Virus record (IMG/VR): IMGVR_UViG_3300025120_000518
Location: 1 to 24,646 of that record
DNA: 24,646 nt
Source of the DNA: a virus
Reading direction: 5' to 3' (one strand)
The notes below the pieces were generated by a model. That model saw only the letters and a program-made list of their open reading frames with translations. It was not told the DNA's origin and did no database searches. Each line of letters opens with the position of its first letter. Position 1 is the stretch's first letter. The position numbers were made by a program, and so were the translations under genes. Below are positions 15,744 to 22,749 of this stretch, piece by piece.

Positions 15744-16105
15744 AGCACTATATATTCATTATCTGTTACGTTAGATATAAACTTATCATTCTGAGTAACA
15801 TAGTTTGGTTTATCAATACTTTGTGATGCGTATATCTGCATTGAACCAAAGTAAATAGAACCACTATTACTACCACTAATCTCTACTAAGTACTCCTCAC
15901 CTGTTTCTACACTACCTTCTAAAGATTGTGAGAATGTTAAGATGTTCTCATAAGGATTGAAGTTATAAGAACTAGTTGGTATAGTATAAGAAGAGGTTGC
16001 ATATGTTAACATATCCTCTAACTTTAGAGTAAACACATCATTAGAACCTGTGTTTCTAGTTCTAATCACGAATTCATTTGATTGACTTATGTAATAACTC
16101 AGCAT
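15740..16105 (-). CDS. Small hypothetical structural-region protein (121 aa)
   Basis: The frame is open from a GTG at 16186, but its first codons lie within the terminator hairpin and read MRGFFYVYLQ, so ATG 16105 (MLSYYISQSNEFVIRTRN) is preferred, giving 121 residues. The product is beta-rich with TGS/ISGSNSG loops: FTLKLEDMLTYATSSYTIP, ILTFSQSLEGSVETGEEYLVEI, SIYFGSMQIYASQSID. This fits a small immunoglobulin-like or capsid-surface fold and resembles short proteins placed beside capsid genes in Bacteroidota phages, though I cannot name a family. The stop overlaps the portal start (ATGA). Confidence 0.65.
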   Translation of the reverse strand: MLSYYISQSNEFVIRTRNTGSNDVFTLKLEDMLTYATSSYTIPTSSYNFNPYENILTFSQSLEGSVETGEEYLVEISGSNSGSIYFGSMQIYASQSIDKPNYVTQNDKFISNVTDNEYIVL

Positions 16106-16170
16106 ATCTACGTCTTGTTTTAGACTATAACAACTGCAACTTAACTTGTAATTATCCTGTAAATAGACAT

Positions 16171-16198
16171 AAAAAAACCCTCTCACGAAGAGAAGGTT
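16171..16198 (-). terminator. Intrinsic terminator after the capsid unit
   Basis: On the minus strand AACCTTCTC-TTCGT-GAGAGGGTT forms a 9-bp stem (one G-U) with a 5-base loop, followed directly by five more T. It lies 55 bases past the stop of the 177-residue gene and before the small gene and portal. It would stop most transcripts of the capsid unit, so the portal and tail genes must rely on read-through or another promoter. Confidence 0.8.
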
Positions 16199-16253
16199 AA
16201 TTTACAATTTAATTAAATAAATTATTATTATAAGCTCTTGAGTACTTCTACTA

Positions 16254-16787
16254 TTAACTATATACGATAGTAGGTTGACCAACAAGATTTACAAATGGGT
16301 CAGTTGTAGTTGAACCAGATAAGAATGCTGCTGGAAGTTTCTCTTCACCAGTCATCGTTACAGAGTAACCATATAGGTCTCCTAACGCTCCACCAGTTTG
16401 GATTGTTCCTGCAGTTAAATCTGCTCCATGCTCTTCACCAACCAATAGTGCATCTCCAGAGTTAGTCCACACAATGATTTGTGGTCTACCGTAAGCTAAT
16501 AACTTTAACTGAGTAGTCATTTCATTCGTAAGTTTTTTAAGATTCAACACTGTCTCTTGCGAGAAGAATGTTGTTCCGTTTTCTCTTGATGAATTAACTG
16601 TTTCAGTATAAGCAGATGTACCTTTAAGTTCGTAATAATATACAGTAGTACCAGCCAATGTAGTTACCTCACCTGAACCATTCTTAGTGAATGAACCAGA
16701 TTCAAAGTTTATAAAATAAACTCCTTGTAGACCACCTACGCTGTCTTTACATACTTCTTGCCTTCCGGCTGTCAAATTACAACTCAT
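16254..16787 (-). CDS. Abundant structural protein beside the capsid gene, possible tail tube or decoration (177 aa)
   Basis: The protein begins MSCNLTAGRQEVCKDSVGGLQGVYFINF and has a beta-rich body: TETVNSSRENGTTFFSQETVLNLKKL, LLAYGRPQIIVWTNSGDALLVGEEHGADLT, YGYSVTMTGEEKLPAAFLSG. I recall this 'C(K)DSVGG...vYF.....' and 'L..GRp..iv.d..G..ll.GE..Ga..tgG....G...GdlyGy...l.g.E..PA.fl' family from Bacteroidota and marine phages, normally directly after the capsid protein. A tail-tube-like fold or a capsid accessory protein are both possible. It has the best Shine-Dalgarno seen here (AAAAAGGAG, seven bases before ATG) and is followed by the terminator, so it is probably made in large amounts together with the capsid protein. 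Confidence 0.7.
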   Translation of the reverse strand: MSCNLTAGRQEVCKDSVGGLQGVYFINFESGSFTKNGSGEVTTLAGTTVYYYELKGTSAYTETVNSSRENGTTFFSQETVLNLKKLTNEMTTQLKLLAYGRPQIIVWTNSGDALLVGEEHGADLTAGTIQTGGALGDLYGYSVTMTGEEKLPAAFLSGSTTTDPFVNLVGQPTIVYS

Positions 16788-16818
16788 AGTATTTCTCCTT
16801 TTTAGTTATTAGTTAATA

Positions 16819-17805
16819 TTAAAATGCACCAAAGTAAACGATATCAGCACCAACACCAAATTGTGTTCCAGCAGTATATCTCATAATTACTCGGTAGTTT
16901 TGCGAGCCGTCAAGGTTCGCCATGTCAAGCACTCTTACTTCGTTATGGTCAGAAAGTAAGCCAGTCCCGAAGAACAAGTTAGATTTCTGTGCAGCAACGA
17001 TTCTATCATCACTCATACCAGGACATAGAACTAATTCTATACCTTGGAAGTTTAATGGTTTCTCACCAACGTTTAATTGGTTGTTGTAAGAATTGTTTAC
17101 AGGGTCAACTAATCCTGAAAGTGCAGATTGATATGCTCTTGCAGTTTTAGAACCGATATAGATAACTAAATCTTCTTTACCATATACGGCAGAAGGGATA
17201 GTATCGTAAACATCTTGTAAAGTTTGTACTACGTTAGCAGCAGTAATAGAACCAGATACGATAGCACCGTCTCCATTTCTTCTTGCAGCTTGTACAGCAG
17301 TAGTTAATCCAGTTGCAGCAGATGCAGATAATGCACTTTCGAATCCACCGAACTCACCATTTGTAGTAGAAACACCACTCCAAATATCTTGTTCAGTTTT
17401 TTCAGCAACTTTACCTCCAACGTAAGATACTAGGAAATCGTTGAAATCTCTTGGGATTTCATCGAATGCACTGTATCCAAGTTGTAAAGCATTCCAAGAA
17501 TCAACGAATTCTTGCTTACAAAGTGATAAATTCACTTGCAGTTCTTTTGGTTGTAGTATTCTCTCTTCGATAGATACTGAACCACTTGTTACGAAATCAC
17601 AAGAAGCATCTTGTACGATTCCAGAAACGTCTACCTTTTGAATCACCTCCTTAAACTTAACGTTAGGCTTGATAGTTACCAATTGGTTATCAAGAGTCCT
17701 AGCAGATAGCAACGCTGCTGCAATATAATCAGCAGCCGCTTCACCAGCGTAAGTAGAGTTATTGATTACTGGTTGACCAGTTGTAAAATTTTGTAATTTT
17801 CTCAT
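16819..17805 (-). CDS. Major capsid protein, HK97-like (328 aa)
   Basis: A 328-residue protein with the HK97-fold pattern: an N-terminal region, SARTLDNQLVTIKPNVKFKEVIQKV, a KELQVNLSLCKQEFVDSW strand-helix, DFNDFLVSYVGGKVAEKTEQDIW (spine-helix-like), then A-domain segments VVQTLQDVYDTIPSAVYGKEDLVIYIG and FQGIELVLCPGM, ending RVIMRYTAGTQFGVGADIVYFGAF, a typical capsid C-terminus. No obvious N-terminal scaffolding domain is attached; the acidic gene upstream fills that role. The leader AAAAAAGAGAGAGAAA directly before ATG 17805 is shared with the scaffold gene. Its order (scaffold, capsid, 177-residue protein) suggests strong co-expression. Confidence 0.85.
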   Translation of the reverse strand: MRKLQNFTTGQPVINNSTYAGEAAADYIAAALLSARTLDNQLVTIKPNVKFKEVIQKVDVSGIVQDASCDFVTSGSVSIEERILQPKELQVNLSLCKQEFVDSWNALQLGYSAFDEIPRDFNDFLVSYVGGKVAEKTEQDIWSGVSTTNGEFGGFESALSASAATGLTTAVQAARRNGDGAIVSGSITAANVVQTLQDVYDTIPSAVYGKEDLVIYIGSKTARAYQSALSGLVDPVNNSYNNQLNVGEKPLNFQGIELVLCPGMSDDRIVAAQKSNLFFGTGLLSDHNEVRVLDMANLDGSQNYRVIMRYTAGTQFGVGADIVYFGAF

Positions 17806-17823
17806 TTTTTCTCTCTCTTTTTT
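17806..17823 (-). promoter_or_regulatory. A/G-rich translation leader of the capsid gene
   Basis: The 18 bases before the capsid ATG read AAAAAAGAGAGAGAAAAA on the coding strand. The central AAAAAAGAGAGAGAAA is also found before the scaffold ATG. It is not a standard Shine-Dalgarno; A-rich leaders are known to aid translation in Bacteroidota. Confidence 0.5.
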
Positions 17824-17825
17824 AA

Positions 17826-18554
17826 TTATCTATACATTTTTGATAATACCGTATTGTGAGAATTCGGTATCTTGTATGTATTCTTTTTGTTAGTTTTACT
17901 GAATTTTGATTTAGCTTCGATAGGAGCTCCATCTAATTTCTTAGATTCCATCTCTTTTTCTTCTTCTAATTCTTCTTCAATTTTAATTTCTTCCTCTTTG
18001 ATTTCTTCGAAATATTTAGTAAGTTCTTCAATTCTTTCTTTCATTTCTTCAATCTTAGATTCAGCTTCTTCCATTTTTTCAGCAAGTTTACCTAGGTCAA
18101 CGATTTCAGCGTCTTTATCAACAACCTCCTCGTCTATTAGTTCTTCTTCCTTCTTTTCATCTTCTAAAGCAATTTGCTCATCAGATGACTTTGCTGTTCC
18201 AGCTTCTGGTAGTTTTGCTACTTTAACTGTTTCAACATCAGCCATTTCTTCTTCTTTCTTCTCGCCTTCTTCAAGTTCAACGTTTTCTCTTTCTGATATG
18301 TGACCATCCTTTACAAAGATTTTGAACAACACAGACTCACCTTCAGCACCGGTAAGTTCTAATTCATGTTCACCATCTGGTGCAGGGGATTTAGACCCAT
18401 CTTCAGAAACGATTTCAACTGTTTCACCCACATCGAAAGTTGGAGATTCTAAAAGAGTACCATCGGCTAGTTTTGCGTATGCAAGTTTAATGGCTTCATC
18501 ATTTTTTAATGATAATAGAGTCATTACCTTGCTAAGTACTGTGTTTGAATTCAT
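17826..18554 (-). CDS. Capsid scaffold (assembly) protein, acidic coiled coil (242 aa)
   Basis: Residues 1-90 include KLADGTLLESPTFDVGETVEIV and KSPAPDGEHELEL, a small beta domain that I recall in scaffold proteins of Bacteroidota and marine phages ('DGT..es..fdvGe.v..v.eDG...pAPDGeheL'). Residues 95-215 are Glu/Lys-rich and clearly coiled coil (KMEEAESKIEEMKERIEEL). The last 12 residues are basic, NSHNTVLSKMYR, as expected of a C-terminal capsid-binding helix, and repeat the N-terminal NSNTVLSKV. Its place directly before the capsid gene and its composition support a scaffold. The coupled protease would be the XkdF-like gene far downstream. Confidence 0.75.
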   Translation of the reverse strand: MNSNTVLSKVMTLLSLKNDEAIKLAYAKLADGTLLESPTFDVGETVEIVSEDGSKSPAPDGEHELELTGAEGESVLFKIFVKDGHISERENVELEEGEKKEEEMADVETVKVAKLPEAGTAKSSDEQIALEDEKKEEELIDEEVVDKDAEIVDLGKLAEKMEEAESKIEEMKERIEELTKYFEEIKEEEIKIEEELEEEKEMESKKLDGAPIEAKSKFSKTNKKNTYKIPNSHNTVLSKMYR

Positions 18555-18573
18555 AGTTTCTCTCTCTTTTTTT
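18555..18573 (-). promoter_or_regulatory. A/G-rich translation leader of the scaffold gene
   Basis: The coding strand reads AAAAAAAGAGAGAGAAACT just before ATG 18554, sharing AAAAAAGAGAGAGAAA with the capsid gene leader at 17806-17823. The repeat suggests selected, high-level translation of both genes. Confidence 0.5.
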
Positions 18574-18574
18574 A

Positions 18575-18609
18575 GTGATACGTCATATATAACATCGTAT
18601 ATATAACAC
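18575..18609 (-). promoter_or_regulatory. Repeat-bearing regulatory gap before the capsid unit
   Basis: In this intergenic segment the minus strand has two direct copies of TGTTATATAT 14 bases apart, and ATACG/CGTAT as an inverted pair 13 bases apart, inside a GTG...CAC frame. This looks like an operator or late promoter for scaffold, capsid and the 177-residue gene. No clear TAnnTTTG box is present, so a phage-specific late promoter would be needed. Confidence 0.4.
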
Positions 18610-18648
18610 TTCTGGTTAAATTTATAGTAATTTTTATTTTATGGTTTA

Positions 18649-19668
18649 TTAAGTTCTTGATTGATATATTGGTACACCTGCATTTAATACAGAACCTGAT
18701 GTAACACTACCGAGTGAATCTCTAATAGTTTTCATCTGTGGTAATGATGTATCTGAGTAATCTTCATTACCTAAATTTGGAAATCCAAACTTACCATTTA
18801 ATTGGTCTGTTAATGTAGCACCAGTTGTTTGTTCTTTCTGGTCCTCGTGTAATCTATAAAGTAATTGTGCAGGTTTATCTAATATGTTAGTTGGTTGACC
18901 CCATGGTTGTGAGGTTATAGTATTTAGTTCATCTTGTGTTAACGAAGATGTATAATATGCAACTTCTCCATAAGAACCACTTGCAACTGCTAATCTTGTA
19001 ATCTTATCATCATATCCAAACGTAGTTTTGTTACCACCACTATTAGCAATATCATTACACCATTGTTTAGTTCCTTGATTACTTCCATTGTCTCTGTTCT
19101 CATGTAATGCACCAACTGTAACACCATTTAAGGATGCTCTCCATACATCTGAATGGTCATATGCAATTGCAATAGTAAATGGTTTATGGTCTGCATCATT
19201 AGGGTCCCATTGATATATAGAACCACTATCTATGATTACCATACCATCGTTGTTACCACCACCACTATGTCTTTCTCTGATTGAGATACTAAACGTACCT
19301 TTTTCAAATCCATTAGAGTTACCTTGACAGATGACAGGATAGTTACTAGCACCACCGATTTGTAAGTTATTAGTACCTGCTACATAAAACTGCCACCATG
19401 CAGATAAGTTGTTAGATACACTACACCATAACATATATTTCTTTTCACTTTCAAACGATGATTTAAATACATCAGAACCAGGCCATGCTTGTACTACTAT
19501 TGTACCATTGTTACCTGTAGTACCAGGAGTACCATCAGTCCAAAAATCAGAATTAGGAATACCATATCCATTCTTTTTATCTGTGTTATCTACTGCATAG
19601 TTAGAGTTATCTAATCTATCGTTAAGAGTTACTTTGTTTCTATTATTTGCTAATGGAAAGAATGACAT
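18649..19668 (-). CDS. LamG/concanavalin-like surface protein (339 aa)
   Basis: Residues 70-260 have a jelly-roll lectin pattern: KKYMLWCSVSNNLSAWWQFYV, GTFSISIRERHSGG, KPFTIAIAYDHSDVWRASLNGVTVG, and the very typical LamG/laminin-G-type end GEVAYYTSSLTQDELNTI (about 233-250). An N-terminal PLANNRNKVTLNDRLDNSNY and a C-terminal 'LYRLHEDQKEQTTGATLTDQLNGKFGFPN' complete it. Such domains bind glycans or decorate virions. It starts one base after the stop of the 829-residue fibre gene, so it probably works with that fibre as a receptor- or glycan-binding part. Decoration of the capsid is the alternative, as the scaffold gene follows. Confidence 0.7.
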   Translation of the reverse strand: MSFFPLANNRNKVTLNDRLDNSNYAVDNTDKKNGYGIPNSDFWTDGTPGTTGNNGTIVVQAWPGSDVFKSSFESEKKYMLWCSVSNNLSAWWQFYVAGTNNLQIGGASNYPVICQGNSNGFEKGTFSISIRERHSGGGNNDGMVIIDSGSIYQWDPNDADHKPFTIAIAYDHSDVWRASLNGVTVGALHENRDNGSNQGTKQWCNDIANSGGNKTTFGYDDKITRLAVASGSYGEVAYYTSSLTQDELNTITSQPWGQPTNILDKPAQLLYRLHEDQKEQTTGATLTDQLNGKFGFPNLGNEDYSDTSLPQMKTIRDSLGSVTSGSVLNAGVPIYQSRT

Positions 19669-19669
19669 A

Positions 19670-22159
19670 TTAACTTAAGTTGTTTATAAAGGTTGCGTAT
19701 GCTACACCATCTATTGATGCTATTGATATGATATCTTTTGCACTAAAGACTGGAGTTGGAACATAACTAGTACCTTGACCAAACTTAAAGTTAGAATCAA
19801 ATGATATAGAACCAGTTGCTCCACCAGGTTGTGATAATAAGATGTTTGCACTTTGTCCACTATTAGAGAAGTTAGTAATAGATAGATGAGTATCTGCACC
19901 ACCTACGATATCTAATTTATATGTGTTTGCAGTTCTTAAATCAATAGATGCAGTATTACTTGATACAGTTAGTGTAGTAATAGCACCTCCGATAGAACCA
20001 TCTACATCTACAACACCTTTTGGTTTAAATGAACCAGTAACTTCTAAGTTGTTAGTAGTTGCGTAGAATGAACCTGTCTGTTCAAAGATACCACTTGCAC
20101 CTCCTGCAAATGATGAGGTTGGAACTGCTTTAGTTACATTGTTAACATCACCTACCCATGCGTAACCATCTTGTAATGAAGCGGTTACAGTACCACCAAT
20201 AGATAAAGTAGTAACAGAACCACTAATGTTATCAGGTGCTGTAATATCTCTTAAGAATGTTATAGGTTTGTAATATCTTGTAGTACCATCTTGATAAGCT
20301 CCGATTACTGTTCTACCATCTGCACCATCTTGGAATCCCATTGCTAATTGAAATGCAGCGTTACCATTATCATATCCATCAAATGTAGTTTCACCGAAGT
20401 ATGCTTCGAACTTACCATCACCAGGAGCACCAGCATATGTACCATTATCTTTTAAGATATATGCTTGGAACGTCATGGATGTACCATCTGTGTTTACGAT
20501 AAAGGAGTTGAACTGACCAGGTGATGAAGGTGTAAACAAGTTAACAGAACTACCATCGTAGTTTAAGTTACTATCAGTTAGAGAGTTACTACCATTGTAG
20601 ATAGGGAACGTATTACTTGTACCACTACCTTGTAATGCAGAACCTGTAAAGGTATTTAAATCTGCTACTGAAGAACTAACTGTTTGTACTGTTGTGTTTA
20701 ACGTAGATACGTTAACACCATCTACGGTACCTGTTGTTGTTATGTTACCTTGTACATCTGTATTAGAGTTTAAGGTAATTAAAGTACCACTATCAGAGAT
20801 GTTAGAATCGTTTAGATTGTGTTTACCATCTGATTTAGGTATTGTGTTACTTGTTAAGTAGATAGGTGAACCTGCAGTATTGTATTCAGGTCCTTGTATT
20901 AATACACCAAAGTTATCAGGATCACCAGATGCAGTATATTCTGCAAACCAATCTTTTGTACTACCATCGAATTGTAATGATGCAGTTGCTTGTGTAGAAC
21001 CACTATCTATTATTTTTATACCAGCAAATCTTTCTGTTGGTGTATCGTTGTTTAAGATTAAGAACGCATCTCCTATAATCTTAGCACTACCAGTTACAGA
21101 TTGTATATATCCGAATGAACCAGTACCACTTACTGAGATGTTGTTAAATGATTGTGTACCTGTAAAGGTATTGTTTTTATTTATAAATGCAATAGAGCCA
21201 GTTGAAAACTCTTCTGGTACTCCATTACCATCTCCTACCCATATGTATCCTTCTGTAATGTTTGGTAAATCGTTACTTCTACCACTACCTTGGATTACTA
21301 TCTCTCCAGCACTTACGTTTACTTTACCTACAACACCTATGTTTTGTATTAGTGATGTACCTGTTGGTTTAGTTTGTGTAAATGAACCATTTGTATTTAC
21401 ATATATGTTTCTACCTGCAGTAAACCCATCAGTATTAACACCAACGATTTTACCACTTACAGTTGCTTCACCTACTGCATTAGCGTTTATATTTTGTTGT
21501 AGTACTGCAACTGCTGGCATTGTATTTGCAGAATCGTTACTTGCACTTGCAATGTTTATGTTCTCACCAGTTACTCCAGTTGCGTAGACAGGTGTACCTT
21601 TTACAAGATTAACACCTGATGTGTTCTTTACATTAATGATTACTTCTTGTGCAGTTTCACTAAACTCTGCATGAGATGCTGATGTTGCGTTTACTACATT
21701 GTTAACTGTAAGACCAAATGTAGAACCATCACCCTTTGTAAAGGTAGAGGTTGCATCAGTTACAGAACCAGTAATCATAAACGAACCAGTGTTGATTGTA
21801 CCACCTGGTATTATGTTTGTGAATGTACTACCATCTCCTTTAGTAAACGTCTGTGTTCTCGTTCCACTATCAAAAGAAGCAGTTGTTAATAAAGAACCTG
21901 TGTCTGTTGCTCCACCACTACCACCTGGTATAGTGTTAGTATATGTTGTACCATCTGCCTTTGTAAATGTTTGTATTCTTGTACCACTATCGAATGATGA
22001 TGTAGTAACAAATGAACCAGAGTCATTGGATACAACCATTGAATCAATAATATCACCTTGAAAGTTTCTAAGTATTGCAGGTGTTATTGCTTGAGAGTTG
22101 TTATTAGGAAAACTATTAGAGTTCTCCGTTCTTAATTGTGATTTACTTTTACTACTCAT
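19670..22159 (-). CDS. Large TGS-rich fibre protein (829 aa)
   Basis: The N-terminus ITPAILRNFQGDIIDSMVV (about 25-43) resembles the start of flavophage fibres. Residues 46-150 hold three tandem copies of a unit with TTxSFDSGTRxQTFTKxDG, the last degenerate. Residues 155-310 form a domain with VKNTSGVNLVKGTPVYATG, AGRNIYVNTNGSFTQTKPTG and ITEGYIWVGDGNGVPEEF, which I recall from other marine phage fibres; a second copy of the WVGD motif is near 671. A further beta region follows. The last ~105 residues are homologous to the C-terminus of the 514-residue fibre. No chaperone or esterase motif is visible. Probably a tail or head fibre; its attachment point is unknown. Confidence 0.75.
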   Translation of the reverse strand: MSSKSKSQLRTENSNSFPNNNSQAITPAILRNFQGDIIDSMVVSNDSGSFVTTSSFDSGTRIQTFTKADGTTYTNTIPGGSGGATDTGSLLTTASFDSGTRTQTFTKGDGSTFTNIIPGGTINTGSFMITGSVTDATSTFTKGDGSTFGLTVNNVVNATSASHAEFSETAQEVIINVKNTSGVNLVKGTPVYATGVTGENINIASASNDSANTMPAVAVLQQNINANAVGEATVSGKIVGVNTDGFTAGRNIYVNTNGSFTQTKPTGTSLIQNIGVVGKVNVSAGEIVIQGSGRSNDLPNITEGYIWVGDGNGVPEEFSTGSIAFINKNNTFTGTQSFNNISVSGTGSFGYIQSVTGSAKIIGDAFLILNNDTPTERFAGIKIIDSGSTQATASLQFDGSTKDWFAEYTASGDPDNFGVLIQGPEYNTAGSPIYLTSNTIPKSDGKHNLNDSNISDSGTLITLNSNTDVQGNITTTGTVDGVNVSTLNTTVQTVSSSVADLNTFTGSALQGSGTSNTFPIYNGSNSLTDSNLNYDGSSVNLFTPSSPGQFNSFIVNTDGTSMTFQAYILKDNGTYAGAPGDGKFEAYFGETTFDGYDNGNAAFQLAMGFQDGADGRTVIGAYQDGTTRYYKPITFLRDITAPDNISGSVTTLSIGGTVTASLQDGYAWVGDVNNVTKAVPTSSFAGGASGIFEQTGSFYATTNNLEVTGSFKPKGVVDVDGSIGGAITTLTVSSNTASIDLRTANTYKLDIVGGADTHLSITNFSNSGQSANILLSQPGGATGSISFDSNFKFGQGTSYVPTPVFSAKDIISIASIDGVAYATFINNLS

Positions 22160-22164
22160 AATTC

Positions 22165-22413
22165 CTATTTCGTTATTGTTATATCAAATCCTGCAGAGAA
22201 CCCTTGGGAGAATCCACCTCTGTTAGTTATTACTTTCTCAGTTTGACCGATTCCTTGATTCATTAAGTATCCATCGCAACATTCGGTACTATAAGTTGAG
22301 TTATCTAAACACAAACAACCTCTTCTACTATTCTTAGGTGAGGATTGTCCTACTGTCGGGCCAATCCAAATACCACTTCGTGCATACTTACGTTTAGTTC
22401 TGGAATATGACAT
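22165..22413 (-). CDS. Small Cys-rich phage protein (82 aa)
   Basis: The 82-residue product starts MSYSRTKRKYARSGIWIGPTVG and has a Cys cluster RRGCLCLDNSTYSTECCDGYL (four Cys at about 33, 35, 45, 46), then QGIGQ. I recall a widespread small protein of uncultured marine and Bacteroidota phages with the pattern 'R..RSGIW.G......(R)GCLC.D...Y...CC.G....QGIG'; its function is unknown. Metal binding is possible from the cysteines, and location before the fibre suggests a virion or fibre-linked role. It starts a new sub-cluster after a 48-base gap that carries a conserved leader motif. Confidence 0.65.
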   Translation of the reverse strand: MSYSRTKRKYARSGIWIGPTVGQSSPKNSRRGCLCLDNSTYSTECCDGYLMNQGIGQTEKVITNRGGFSQGFSAGFDITITK

Positions 22414-22419
22414 AATTGT

Positions 22420-22443
22420 TTTTTGTAATATAACAAAGGGGAT
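22420..22443 (-). promoter_or_regulatory. Leader motif ATCCCCTTTGTTATATTAC, copy 2
   Basis: Minus-strand ATCCCC-TTTGTTATATTA-CAAAAA precedes the 82-codon gene and matches the motif at 10099-10121 over 21 of 24 aligned positions, allowing small indels. The TATATTA core also occurs in promoter P2. Promoter or processing site. Confidence 0.4.
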
Positions 22444-22461
22444 AAGGTTTGTATAAGATTC

Positions 22462-22749
22462 CTATTTATACTTCTTCATCATACTACGATGAATTGCTCT
22501 TTCCATTGTGTTCTTATCTGTCATATAGGTTAAAAACAACAAACATTCTTCTAACGGTCTTTGTAAGACGTTGGGAAAATTGAGTATGTTTTCTTGTGCA
22601 AGGATTGCCACTGATTGATAACCTTTCCACTTTCTTGAAAAATTCGCTGAATATACGGATGTTGGGTCTCCCCCTTCAATACTTCCTCCTTCGAAGAGCT
22701 CAGGATATCTTTCAACAAGTCCAAGTAGATAGTCTTGAAGAAAAAAAAA
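22462..22749 (-). CDS. -1 frame extension of the chaperone-like gene (frameshift product, C-terminal 95 codons)
   Basis: This frame joins the gene at 22551-23246 by a -1 shift on the T9 run and ends at 22462. It reads LQDYLLGLVERYPELFEGGS, then VYSANFSRKWKGYQSVAILA and RPLEECLLFLTYMTDKN, ending AIHRSMMKKYK. It resembles a conserved C-terminal domain of Bacteroidota phage proteins ('FsrKWgwY.siy.La......f..v..l.v.eCL.fL.y..dK.e.e'), so it is probably the truly conserved continuation. A separate start within this frame (22785) would lie inside the upstream gene with no ribosome site. The shifted product would have about 261 residues. Confidence 0.65.
   Translation of the reverse strand, partial: FFFLQDYLLGLVERYPELFEGGSIEGGDPTSVYSANFSRKWKGYQSVAILAQENILNFPNVLQRPLEECLLFLTYMTDKNTMERAIHRSMMKKYK

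Noticed and set aside
16106-16186. Upstream GTG start for the small gene before the portal
   Set aside because: These codons lie in the terminator stem and its T run; ATG 16105 is a better start.
17872-18303. Plus-strand Ser-rich frame opposite the scaffold
   Set aside because: Antisense of Glu/Lys-rich codons gives Ser/Phe-rich open frames; no promoter or ribosome site.
20880-21587. Long plus-strand frame opposite the large fibre
   Set aside because: Composition is that of antisense Thr/Gly/Ser codons, and the sense frame has clear fibre motifs.
22682-22691. AAGGAGGAAG, a strong Shine-Dalgarno-like sequence in the -1 frame region
   Set aside because: It lies downstream of the slippery run, so it cannot act like the known upstream stimulators of -1 shifting, and no start codon follows suitably.
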